DNA of 64,000 bases, taken from assembly GCA_004194705.1 (NCBI GenBank), contig SADC01000283.1:1-64000 (forward strand), read 5' to 3'. A model generated the notes under the pieces. That model was not told the DNA's origin, made no database searches, and was given only the letters and a program-made list of their open reading frames with translations. How positions within the stretch are numbered: position 1 is the stretch's first letter; each line of letters begins with the position of its first letter. The position numbers and the translations under genes were made by a program. This document shows positions 1 to 12,500 of the stretch, one piece after another. This DNA comes from Ditylenchus dipsaci (taxonomy: Eukaryota; Nematoda; Chromadorea; Rhabditida; Anguinidae).

Positions 1-3000
1 GGTTAGCTGTAGAAGCATAGTTAAATGCGGGTTAATTGTAGAAGCATAGTTAAATTGCAGTGTAAGCTGTGAAAGCATAGTTAAATGCAGGGTTAGCTAT
101 AGAAGCATAGTTAAATGGCAGGGTTAGCTATAGAAGCATGGTTAAATGCAGGGTTAGGTATAGAAGCATAGTTAAATGCAGGGCTAGCTGTAAAGCATAG
201 TTAAATGCATAATTGGCTGTAGAAGCATAGTTAAAGGCAGGGTTACTGTAGAAGCATAGTTAATTGCAGTGTTAGCTGTGAAGCATACTTGAATGCAGGG
301 TTAGCTGTAGAAGCATAGTTAAAGGCAGGGTAGCTGTAGAAGCATAGTTAAAGGCGGGTTAGCTGTAGAAGCAAGTTAAATGCAGGGTCTGTAGAAGGAT
401 AGTTAAGAATGCGGGGTTAGTTGTAGACAGTAAGTTAGCTGAGTGTTACTGTGAAAGCATACTTGATGCAGGGTTAGCTTGTAAAAGCATTGTTAAATGC
501 GCGGGTTAGTTGTAAAGCATATTTAATTGCAGGTGTTAGCTGTGAAAGCATAGTTAAATGCAGGGTTAGCTGTAGAAGCATAGTTAAATGCTGTCAGCTA
601 TAGAAGCATAGTAAATGCAGGGTTAGGTATATGAAGCATAGTTGAAATGCAAGGTTAACTATAGAAGCATGGTTGAATGCAGGGTTAGGCATAGAAGCAT
701 AGTTAAATGCAGGGCTACTGTAGAAGCATAGTTAAATGCAAGGTTAGCTGTGAAGCATAGTTAAATGCAGGGTTAGCTATTAGAAGCATAGTTAAATGCA
801 GGGTTAGCTGTAGAAATGGTTAAATGCATGATTAGGCTGTAGAAGCATAGTTACAAGGCCGGTTAGCTGTAGAAGCATAGTTAAATGCGGGGTTAGTTGA
901 TAAAGCATAGTTTAAAGGCAGGAGGTTAGCTGTAGAAGCATAGAAAGGCAGGGTTAGCTGTAGAAGCATAGTTTGATCAGAGTTAGCTGTAGAGAGCATA
1001 GTTAAATGCAGGTTAGCTGTGAAAGCATAGTTAAAATACGGGATTAGTTGTAGAACATATTTAATTGCAGTGTTAGTGGAAGCATAGTTAAATGCAGGGT
1101 AGCTGTAGAAGCATATGTTAAATGCAGGGTCAGCTATAGAAGATAGTTAAATGCATAATTGGCTGTAGAAGCATAGTTAAGGCAGGTTAGCTGTAGAAGC
1201 ATAGTTAATTGCAGTGTTAGCTGTGAAAGCATACTTGAATGCAGGGTTAGCTGTAGAAGCATAGTTAAAGGCAGGGTTAGCTGAGAAGCAAAGTTAAATG
1301 CAGGGTTAGCTGTAGAAGGATAGTTAATGCGGGTTAGTTGTAGAAGCATAGTTAATTGCAGTGTTAAGCTGTGAAAGCATACTTGAATGCAGGGTTAGCT
1401 GTAAAGCATAGTTAAATGCGGGGTTAGTTGTAGAAGCATATTAAATTGCAGTGTTAGCTGTGAAAGCATAGTTAATGCAGGGTTAGCTGTAGAAGCATAG
1501 TTAATGCAGTGTCAGCTATAGAAGCATAGTTAAATGCAGGGTTAGGGTATAGAAGCATAGTTAAATGCAAGGTTAACTATAGAAGCATGGTTAAATGCAG
1601 GGTTAGGCATAGAAGCATAGTTAAATGCAGGCTAGCTGTAGAAGCATAGTTAAATGCAGGTTAGCTGTAGAAGCATAGTTAAATGCAGGGTTAGCTATAG
1701 AAGCATAGTTAAATGCAGGGTTACTGTAGAAGCATGTTAAATGCATGATTAGCTGTAGAAGCATAGTTAAAGGCAGGTTAGCTGTAGAAGCATAGTTAAA
1801 TGCGGGTTAGTTGTAGAAGCATAGTTAAAGGCAGGGTTAGCTGTAGAAGCATAGTTAAAGGCAGGGTTAGCTGTAGAAGCATAGTTGATGCAGAGTTAGC
1901 TGTAGAAGCATAGTTAAATGCAGGGTTAGCTGTGAAAGCATAGTTAAATACGGGTTAGTTGTAGAAGCATATTTAATTGCAGTGTTAGTGTGAAAGCATA
2001 GTTAAATGCAGGGTTAGCTGTAGAAGCATAGTTAAATGCAGGGTCAGCTATAGAAGCATAGTTAAATGCAGGGTTAGGTATAGAAGCATAGTTGAATGCA
2101 AGGTTAACTATAGAAGCATGGTTAAATGCAGGGTTAGGTATAGAAGCATAGTTAAATGCAGGCTAGCTGTAGAAGCATAGTTAAATGCAAGGTTAGCTGT
2201 AGAAGCATAGTTAAATGCAGGGTTAGCTATAGAAGCATAGTTAAATGCAGGGTTAGCTATAGAAGCATAGTTAAATGCAGGGTTAGGTATAGAAGCATAG
2301 TTGAATGCAAGTTAACTATAGTAGCATGGTTAAATGCAGGCTTAGGTATAGAAGCATAGTTGAATGCAGGGCTAGCTGTAGAAGCATAGTTAAATGCAAG
2401 GTTAGCTGTAGAAGCATAGTTAAATGCAGGGTTAGGTATAGAAGCATAGTTAAATGCAGGGTTAGCTGTAGAAGCATGGTTAATGCATGATTAGCTGTAG
2501 AAGCATAGTTATAGGCAGGGTTAGCTGTAGAAGCCTAGTTAAATGCAGGGTTAGCTGTAGAAGCATAGTTTGATGCAGAGTTAGCTGTAGAAGCATAGTT
2601 AAATGCAGGGTTAGCTGTAGAAGCATAGTTAAATGCATAATTGGCTGTAGAAGCATAGTTAAAGGCAGGGTTAGCTGTAGAAGCATTGTTAAATGCAGGG
2701 TTAGCTGTAGAAGCATAGTTAAATGCATGATTAGCTGTAGAAGCATAGTTAAAGGCAGGTTTAGTTGTAGAAGCATAGTTAAATGCGAGGTTAGCTGTAA
2801 AAGCATAGTTAAATGCAGGGTTAGCTGTAGAAGCATAGTTAAATGCATGATTAGCTGTAGAAGCATAGTTAAGGCAGGGTTAGCTGTAGAAGCATAGTTA
2901 AATGCATGATTAGCTGTAGAAGCATAGTTAAAGGCAGGTTTAGTTAGAAGCATAGTTAAATGCGAGGTTAGCTGTAAAAGCATAGTTAAAGGCATGATTA

Positions 3001-5104
3001 GCTGTAGAAGCATAGTTAAAGGCAGGGTTAGCTGTAGAAGCATAGTTAAAGGCAGGGTTAGCTGTAGAAGCATAGTTAAATGCATGATTAGCTGTAGAAG
3101 CATAGTTAAAGGCAGGGTTAGCTGTAGAAGCATAGTTAAATGCATGATTAGCTGTAGAAGCATAGTTAAAGGCAGGTTTAGCTGTAGAAGCATAGTTAAA
3201 TGCATGATTAGCTGTAAAAGCATAGTTAAAGGCAGGTTTAGTTGTAGAAGCATAGTTAAATGCATGATTAGCTGTAGAAGCATAGTTAAAGGCAGGTTTA
3301 GTTGTAGAAGCATAGTTAAATGCGAGGTTAGCTGTAAAAGCATAGTTAAATGCAGGGTTAGCTGTAGAAGCATAGTTAAATGCATGATTAGCTGTAGAAG
3401 CATAGTTAAAGGCAGGGTTAGCTGTAGAAGCATAGTTAAATGCATGATTAGCTGTAGAAGCATAGTTAAAGGCAGGCTTAGGTATAGAAGCATAGTTAAA
3501 TGCAGGGCTAGCTGTAGAAGCATAGTTAAATGCAAGGTTAGCTGTAGAAGCATAGTTAAATGCAGGGTTAGGTATAGAAGCATAGTTAAATGCAGGGTTA
3601 GCTGTAGAAGCATGGTTAAATGCATGATTAGCTGTAGAAGCATAGTTATAGGCAGGGTTAGCTGTAGAAGCCTAGTTAAATGCAGGGTTAGCTGTAGAAG
3701 CATAGTTTGATGCAGAGTTAGCTGTAGAAGCATAGTTAAATGCAGGGTTAGCTGTAGAAGCATAGTTAAATGCATAATTGGCTGTAGAAGCATAGTTAAA
3801 GGCAGGGTTAGCTGTAGAAGCATTGTTAAATGCAGGGTTAGCTGTAGAAGCATAGTTAAATGCATGATTAGCTGTAGAAGCATAGTTAAAGGCAGGTTTA
3901 GTTGTAGAAGCATAGTTAAATGCGAGGTTAGCTGTAAAAGCATAGTTAAATGCAGGGTTAGCTGTAGAAGCATAGTTAAATGCATGATTAGCTGTAGAAG
4001 CATAGTTAAAGGCAGGGTTAGCTGTAGAAGCATAGTTAAATGCATGATTAGCTGTAGAAGCATAGTTAAAGGCAGAGTTAGTTGTAGAAGCATAGTTAAA
4101 TGCGAGTTAGCTGTAAAAGCATAGTTAAAGCATGATTAGCTGTAGAAGCATAGTTAAAGGCAGGGTTAGCTGTAGAAGCATAGTTAAAGGCAGGGTTAGC
4201 TGTAGAAGCATAGTTAAATGCATGATTAGCTGTAGAAGCATAGTTAAAGGCAGGGTTAGCTGTAGAAGCATAGTTAAATGCATGATTAGCTGTAGAAGCA
4301 TAGTTAAAGGCAGGTTTAGCTGTAGAAGCATAGTTAAATGCATGATTAGCTGTAGAAGCATAGTTAAAGGCAGGTTTAGTTGTAGAAGCATAGTTAAATG
4401 CGAGGTTAGCTGTAAAAGCATAGTTAAATGCAGGGTTAGCTGTAGAAGCATAGTTAAATGCATGATTAGCTGTAGAAGCATAGTTAAAGGCAGGGTTAGC
4501 TGTAGAAGCATAGTTAAATGCATGATTAGCTGTAGAAGCATAGTTAAAGGCAGGTTTAGTTGTAGCAGCATAGTTAAATGCGAGGTTAGCTGTAAAAGCA
4601 TAGTTAAAGGCAGGTTAGCTGTAGAAGCATAGTTAAAGGCAGGGTTAGCTGTAGAAGCATAGTTAAATGCATGATTAGCTGTAGAAGCATAGTTAAAGGC
4701 AGGGTTAGCTGTAGAAGCATAGTTAAATGCATGATTAGCTGTAGAAGCATAGTTAAAGGCAGGTTTAGCTGTAGAAGCATAGTTAAATGCATGATTAGCT
4801 GTAGAAGCATAGTTAAATGCGAGGTTAGCTGTAAAAGCATAGTTAAATGCAGGGTTAGCTGTAGAAGCATAGTTAAATGCAGGGTTAGCTGTAAAAGCAT
4901 AGTTAAATGCAGGTTAGCTGTAGAAGCATAGTTAAATGCAGGGTTAGCTGTAGAAGCATAGTTAAATGCAGGGTTAGTTGTAAAAGCATAGTTAAATGCA
5001 GGGTTAGCTGTAGAAGCATAGTTAGATGCAGGGTTAGCTATAGAAGCATAGTTAAATGCAGTGTTAGCTAGAGAAGCATGGTTAAATGCATGATTAGCTA
5101 TAGA
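1..5104. repeat. 30-bp tandem satellite, array 1
   Basis: About 170 tandem copies of a 30-bp unit whose first half is GGTTAGCTGTAGAAG and second half CATAGTTAAATGCAG. From about 2880 the phase is exact (two units per 60 bases). From 1 to about 2100 units have many 1-2 base gaps. Variant units recur in order about 1137 bases apart: the CCTAG variant at 2533 and 3670, the ATAATTGG variant at 2637 and 3774, and a GCATGATT stretch at 2994 and 4132. This shows a higher-order repeat of about 38 units. Because 30 is a multiple of 3, both strands give long open frames with a 10-residue period (for example a 537-codon frame at 2480-4093, minus); I regard these as artefacts. The array runs off the left edge. 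Confidence 0.97.
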
Positions 5105-5366
5105 AGCAAAATTTCAAATTGCAACAATATTGAACCCTTGTTTCAACGTTACCATCGGTTTAACGTCAGGCAATAAAAGTACGAAAATGGACTTAACTTT
5201 CGAAGAGCACTATATAGAAGTGTATGGGAGTCGTCATTATGTGTAATTTTTAAATCCAACAAAAATATGATGTTAAAAACTACCGTATATTTCTTAAAGG
5301 GCATTATAGGACCTTGTGTTTTAACCCTCTAAAAAAGAAAAAATGTTTCCAATCTAGATATTTTCT
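5105..5366. other. Unique spacer, nothing recognised
   Basis: Non-repetitive sequence between the satellite and the foldback element at 5367. A 19-codon frame opens near 5188, but I see no splice context or family match. Confidence 0.5.
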
Positions 5367-6402
5367 GGGGTGGTAGGAACAATCAAAAAATCCGCGGATA
5401 AAATGCGCGGATTTAATCGTATCTGCGGATAAATATCCGCGGATATTTATCCGTATCCGCGGATATTATCCTTAGCCTGGTCGGAGGCAGGATAAATTCG
5501 CGGATAAAAATATTTTTTATGTATCTTAAAATCGATTTCTATCCAAAAACACTTGAATACATTTGAATAGGTGTACTATACGGCTACCAGACAATTTCCA
5601 ATATTTTCGGAAAATGTCGCACGACATTTTCCAATATTTTTTCGGTCGATTCGGTCGTTTCGCCCGAATTTACCGAAAAATATTGGAAAATGTCGGGCGA
5701 CATTTTCCAAAAATATTGGAAATGGTCTGGTAGCCTACTATACGACTGAAAAGAAATTTTGTTTAAAGCAGCCTTTTAGTCGTACTTTTGCTGCATAAAA
5801 TTTCTTCTTCAAGAATTTTTAAAAATAATTTTTTTATCGTTTCAGCACAGAGAAAATACTTAGCAATCATTGAAACAGTATTCCGAAATCAAATCTGAAT
5901 CAGACAGTTATACTCTGGATTTTAACATAAAACTTCGAAAAAGAGCTTCTGCGATTTCTAAGTGTACAACTTTTTAGAAAACTACTTTTTCCATCCCTGT
6001 ATTAGGCTTATTGTAGAAATTATTAAAATTTTTGACAGATTTAAGAGAATACTTGTGCAAAATTTTTCAAAAACATGGTGCGAAAAAGATTTATGCAAAA
6101 TTTTTCGACTAATTTTGTAAAATAACTCGTGAATAAGTATGAATAAAACATTTTCCTGCTTTATGGGGAACATAAAAAATAGTAGTTTAACTTTTTTTTC
6201 AGTGAAAATGACCATGCTCATATTTTTTCGCAGATTTTATCCGCGGATTTATCCTTAGCTGCGAATAAATCCGCGGATTTTATACGTATCCGTGGATATT
6301 TCTATCCGTGATTGTTACTACGGGTTTTTATCCGCGGATATTTCTATCCACGGATTTTATCCGTATCCGCGGATTTTATCCGTTGATTGTTACTACCACT
6401 CC
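5367..6402. mobile_element. Foldback element with ATCCGCGGAT-rich arms
   Basis: The left end starts GGGGTGGTAGGAACAATCA and the right end, reverse-complemented, reads GGAGTGGTAGTAACAATCA. Both arms then carry several copies of the palindromic decamer ATCCGCGGAT separated by TTT/TAT (5390-5470 and 6235-6385). A second nested inverted repeat lies at about 5577-5744, with arms containing GGCTACCAGAC and GGAAAATGTCG. No transposase frame is visible. A target-site duplication is not clear (possibly TGG). Confidence 0.7.
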
Positions 6403-6563
6403 TGGTGCTTAAGCAAAAATACGAAAAATAAAATATGTAAAGCTTGAGAGAGATGAGAAAACGCAAAAAGCACGTTTGCGAAACGTTGGCTCTAAGCTGA
6501 GATACATATCCTCAATGTCGAGGGTGGGACTTTATTTAACGGTGATCTACTTAAAAATTGTAG

Positions 6564-9500
6564 GTGTTCATATTCTTGCATGCTTGGAGCCACAGTAATG
6601 CGGATGCCGCAGTAAACGATAGAGTGGCTACAACGCTCGTCAATGCTGGTTCATCAATTACAATCACTTCATTGACCAACTACCTTAGTTTTGCTATTGG
6701 AATATGGTCTTCAACACCTGCTATAAAGGTAAGGTTTTGAAATCTTGTGCTTGTTTACTTTTTTTTCTGATTTCAGACGTTTTGCATCTACATGTCGACA
6801 GCAGTATTAGTGGATTACATTTACCAAATTGTTTTCTACACAGCTGTTATAGCAATTAGTGGAAGAAGAGAAAAAGCTCACTTAAATGCGTATGTTCCGT
6901 GCATTAAAGTTGCTAATTATAAGGTGAAATTTAGAAGCTGTAAAGATAAATAGCAGATTTGTAAAATTTCCCGAAAAATTCAAATGATAGAATTTTTCCG
7001 GGACAAATTTAAGAAACTCGCAGAAACTCCGTAACTCGAATGTAAATTGTTTGCCGTACTTGCTTACCAGTTCATTTTAGTATCTTCTTGGGGTCTTTCA
7101 TTTTGAATCTAATTAACGGGTGTAAAATAAGGGTAACACTATAGAATCCATCTGTGTGATTAGTGTGTTTAAACGTCTTCTAAGTAATTTTATATGCTAA
7201 ACACGATAGAAAAGTTATTTTCTGACATTTTTATGTGAAAATAAATTTCTGAAAAAAATATTGGTTCCCCAAGGCAATTCAATTTAAAAGGGTACTTGGG
7301 TACCGTCAAAAGATGGAATTTGAACAGAGTTTTGTTAATTGGGGTCTACCGCATGAAGAAACTCTGGTATACATGTTTTTCATGCATCCAGAGTCACTTT
7401 CGAGTGAATTGTGTCTGAGGTATGTGGGTGTGCGCATCTCAACTCCAAGCCCTCTGCGCCCCTGAAAGAGGCGCAATGGCTTGATGGGCTAGAGATGCAC
7501 GCACTCACTTCCCTTAGACATAATTCCGAGCCAGACTCTGGATCAAAAATGCATTAAAAGACTCTTTTACATAGCTCCACTGGTCATAATGCTGTAGGAC
7601 ACCTTAATATAAAGTCATATGTCTATGCCTTCGTCCCTCAAGGAAAAGAGTCACATTTTGGTCAAAAAAAAATTGAAAAATATTTTTTGTGTAGAAAAAT
7701 GTCAGAAAATAACTTTTCTATCGTATTTAGCATATAATAAATACTTAGAATACGTCTAAACACTATTCTTAAATGGGTAAAAAAACCAGCCCCACCCCCC
7801 TAACCCAATAAGTTCCCCTATTAGAGCATTTACGGTATTAGAAGAAAAAAACGGCAAAACATTTTCTTGAGTATAAAACTTCCATTAAAGCTTAACATGA
7901 AAAATTTAGTTAAAAAGGCAGCATCTTGACGAAAAATCAGAATGGAAAAGTAATTTCTCGCAGCTAAATTCTAGTCTATTAGATAATTGGGTGGACTTCT
8001 GTGTCAGCAATTGGACCAGATTTGGTTTTGCTATTATTTTACTCTGTTACTGGACCCTTTCCGGCTATGGAGTTTACAAAATGAAAGTAGGCATAACTTC
8101 TGAAAAGCTGTTTGCTGATGATTCTCCTCTGCTGAAAGTAATTCACCTTCACAGACATTTTAAAGGAAAAGGGCAGGTAATACTTCCCGCATATTTCTAA
8201 TTTAACAAGATCGTTTTTCTAGATGTTTATATTTGTCAACAACCCAATGACCTGAGAAAACCGGAAGCTATCGGTAAATTGACATAACAAAATTTAGTTG
8301 TTTACGCGGTCGAAATGCTTTTAAACGAAAGCCGGATTTCCAAGCAAAAACCAGCAAAGACTCCCCTGTCTGACAGTAAAATAAAAATTTTAAGCTGCTG
8401 TTATGAGAGTGGTGGCCAAATTTGAAAATTCTCCCGGCAGTGTTGGTCTTTCTAGCACGGAAATGTGGCTAAACCAATATCTGGGTTATGTAGGCACTCA
8501 AGTAAGCATCAGATCTCGATTTTTCACTTGATATTACATTTGAATTATAGACCCAAGGATCTGTTGAGTTCACCTACAAGTACTTGCCCGAATTTTTCGA
8601 CAACAACGAATTCCATCGGTGGAGTCATTATGTCAATCTGGGCGATACACAGTAGGATTTTTGCTTTTGCTTATATTCAATAAATACAAATAAATTTTAA
8701 ACAACATTTTTGGAGATTGCTACATGGTAAAATTTGCAGAGATTGCCTTGAAGATAAGCCAAGTTGCATCAACAAGTTCTTTTTCTCCACAGGATTCCAA
8801 GATGCAACTGCATGGACTGCGCGGTTAACTTTGCTTCAAAACTGGCGAGGCATCGCTTCAGCGTCTCCTGTACTGAACATCACGATCTATGAAAATTTTA
8901 GCATGTATGCTGACCAGGTAGATTTTTTATATACAGTAGCGGAAAAAAGTATTGCATCAAGCACATATTTTTTGAAAATCATTGTGTCGCTCATTAACTG
9001 GTCAATTTTGATATTCAAACTTTTAAGAAAAGTCAGTATTTATGTGACCAAACAACCATTTTCCTTAGATTTACTTTGATTTTGACTAGAAATTGACACT
9101 TTTTTTGTTGATGGTCATAACTTTTCAGAATAATCAAAAAGACTTGTTTGACGTATCAAATTGTAGCTAAGAATTAGTGCTGTAAAACTCATTGAAAATA
9201 ACTAGCAAAAAACTCCTAAAGTCTTGAAACATTAACGAAACAACGCTTGCTGCAATACTTTTTTCCGCTACTGTATTCAACAACATTTTAAGCATAAGAA
9301 GTCCAAATTTAAGCTGTTAACGATCCCTCCAGCTGCAATCCAGACTGTTCTTCTGGCTCTGTTGTGCATGTCTCTAGTACTTGTAGTATTCACACCCAAC
9401 TACAGCACCATAATTCCTGGAATGTAAATTTTACTGCAATATAATTAACTAACAGAATAGTTAATTATAAAATTTGATTTCAGCGCCTGCATTTTGTCCA

Positions 9501-12500
9501 TTAACTTGGGTGTATTTGGTCTGCTTTATTACTGGGATATCGACCTCGACCCCATAACAATCACCACTACTGTAAGTGCCGTTTTTAAAAATTAGACTGG
9601 TAGTTAAAAAGGGGTTCTTCTAACAATTTAACAAGAGACGGAATCTGACTGTAACCTGGGGGAACTTTGATGAAATTTTTTTCTGCATATTCTTGCAGAG
9701 AGTGCTCAAGTTTTTGACCAATCTGGCTCTCAGCTCTGAAAGTCCATAAAATCTGCTAGAAGGGTCACTCAAAGATCTGGAAACACCTCCATACCCTCAT
9801 CATGGGTTTTCATAGCTGACCCATGGGCCATGGGTCATTCCTAAAATTTTTGTTAACTTTAAGAGGTGGGGATCCGAACTCACATTACAAAATCTACAAA
9901 AATTATCGAAAAAACCCAGGTCACAGTCAGGTTCCCTCCTTTGTTAAATATATTTTTTTATATTGTTGAAATTTTACTTTTTTTATTCCCATTCATCTTA
10001 AACGCATACACTATAAATTTATGTAAATGATCTAACTATTTTAAGCAAAAACCGAGCTCTATTTAAACAATATTCGAAATTTCAAAAAAAAAATTAAAAA
10101 GTGTGAACAAATTTTTTTCGAATTTCGCGTAATGATGCTACTCAAGGCTAGCTGAGATTTGTCAAAAACGAAATTTCTCAAACGTAGTTTTTGTCAAAAC
10201 GAAACTTGTCAAGACGAAAATTTTAAAAACGAAATTCGTCAAAACGAAGTTTGTCAAATCAAACTTTAAACTTTGATGGTGTGCAAGGTTTCGTGAAAAA
10301 TGAAATTTGTAGGGTTGTCGGCTTGGCCTTATGCATATTTGAAAATTTTTGGATGCTTTTTATATTTTAGCTCTTATTTTATGATATTTTCCGTCTCTAT
10401 AATAGCGCAAATGAAAGTTTAGAATCTTGGCTACACATTAATATATAAAACTTGTGCCTTTGCAAAAAAAAATCAGAAAATTTCGTCAAGACAATTTCGG
10501 CTTGCCCAAGCAGATTTCGGCTTGTGCAAGCCGAAATCGCATTTTCCAAGCCGAAATTGTTTTGACGAAATTTCTGATTTTTTTTTGCAAAGGCACAAGT
10601 TTTATATATTAATGTGTAGCCAAGATTCTAAACTTTCATTTGCGCTATTATAGAGACGGAAAATATCATAAAATAAGAGCTAAAATATAAAAGTATCTAA
10701 AAAATTTCAAATATGCATAACGCCAAGCCGACAACCTAGAAATTTGTCAAAACGAAATTTGTCAAAAAATTGCCTTGGTCACTTCTTTAGCTCATAATAA
10801 GAAAAATTCAAATTTTTTTTACATTTTTCATGTTTCAAAACCTGTTCTCTGGACTAATTCGGACATGCTGAAGATGGTTTGACAGTGCTAAAATGCCGTT
10901 TGTCGAGTATTTTTGAGTATTGGGCAATAATTGATTTTGGTGAAATCAATTATTGCCCAAGACTAGAAAAATACTCAAGAAAACGGCATTTTACCAATAT
11001 CAAACCATCTTCAGCTTGTTCGAATTAGTCCAGAGAACAGGTTTTGAAACATGAAAAACGTGAAAAAAAATTTTGATCCAAGTGGTCGACCACTTGGTTT
11101 CTTGGTTCAGACTAAAAATTTGAATTACCGCAATTTTTCGTTTAGAGTAGTTTTGGACGGTTTCGGGTGGTTTTAGTTGGTTTTTGGTTTGTTAGGTGCT
11201 TTTGGCTAATTTTGGATGTTTGGTAGTTTGAGGTGGTTTTGAGTTGTTTGGGGTGGTTCATACTAGAGCATGGTTTTTGCCTATTACCGCTGGAACGATA
11301 CGATATTTTTAAGCAAACTTCAGACCGATCGATATAACGATACGATATTTTTTTCGCCAACGATAGGGGCCTTTATTCAAAGATTTGTCGTTTTTTTGAG
11401 ACCCGAAATTTTTAGAATTTTGTTATTGATATCAAAACCTTTATTTTTAATAAGCCTAAAGATAAAATAGCACTTGTTGACCAAATGTCCATTATTTTAT
11501 AGAAATGTTTTTTATTTTAAAATTTTTAGTTAATATTATTTTTATTTAAAGTATACAATCGTACGATAGTTTATAGTGCTGCTCTTCCTCTGTCGAATGG
11601 CATGTCACACGATAAACATCTATTATAATTATTATCTTAAAATTATTCAATACAAAGTTTGTGATCAAAAATGAGATGGAGACAGCGGGCGCTCTTGAAA
11701 CAATTGAAGTTTTTGATATATTCTCGGATCTTTCAGCCCTTCAAATAAGACATTCACCCAATTTCTGTGCTGGTCTAGGAAGTCGGTTGCGTGTTGGAGG
11801 TGCTGCTGAGATGGATATTCGTTATTCTCCAGTTAAAGTAGGTTGACGGTGGTAGTTGGGATCATCCGCTGGTTTAGATCTGAAGTATTGAAAAGTTTGC
11901 AAAAGATAAAAAATAAATTCTCACCCTCGGAAATCATTGTAAGGTACTCTCCATTCTTGATGTCATCTGCATGAGCATCTTGTGTGAGGATAACAGAGTA
12001 AATGTGTGGTGAATGACGAAGAAAGTGGGTGCTGTGAACACACCTTCGAGCAGCCCAACTTTGTCTTTGTCATTGCATATACTAATCCATATCACTTGTC
12101 CAAGCCTGGTCACTAAAGCATAGATTTACCACTTCTCTAAATTGTTTTGAGCAATAATGAGCAATAGCGATAACAAAATATTGAAAAAGTACAAGACTGA
12201 TTCTCTCTTCTGCATCATTTTGGCGGTAGTTCAGCAGACCATCACCCACTTGTGGTATAACAACAGCAGAAATATACTCAAGATACGACTGATGAGACGA
12301 TTCTTCCAAAAAAATTTCCGAGAATCTATCCGTATAAAAGGACCTGAGTGTTATGAAAGTTCTGAAATTTTTTTTATTTTTTCTTGTGTCCCTATTTTCA
12401 TGGTTATCATTACCGAAACTTGAGCTCTCACACATTTAGCTGCAGTTGTCCAGCCAAACAAAACGGGCTGTGAGACAAATCGTTAAACAGGTAGTTTTCG

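Noticed and set aside
1..2100. Nematode telomere repeats (TTAGGC)
   Set aside because: TTAGGC occurs only by variation inside single satellite units; no tandem hexamer run.
2480..4093. 537-codon minus-strand open frame with MLLQLTLPLT repeats
   Set aside because: It is the complement of a 30-bp tandem satellite; the period keeps any frame open. No splice, start or conservation evidence for a protein.
1..5104. CRISPR array
   Set aside because: Units abut with no unique spacers; this is a simple satellite in eukaryotic DNA.
5188..5246. Upstream ptr exon candidate (MDLTFEEHYIEV)
   Set aside because: No suitable splice sites and no match to the expected N-terminal region.
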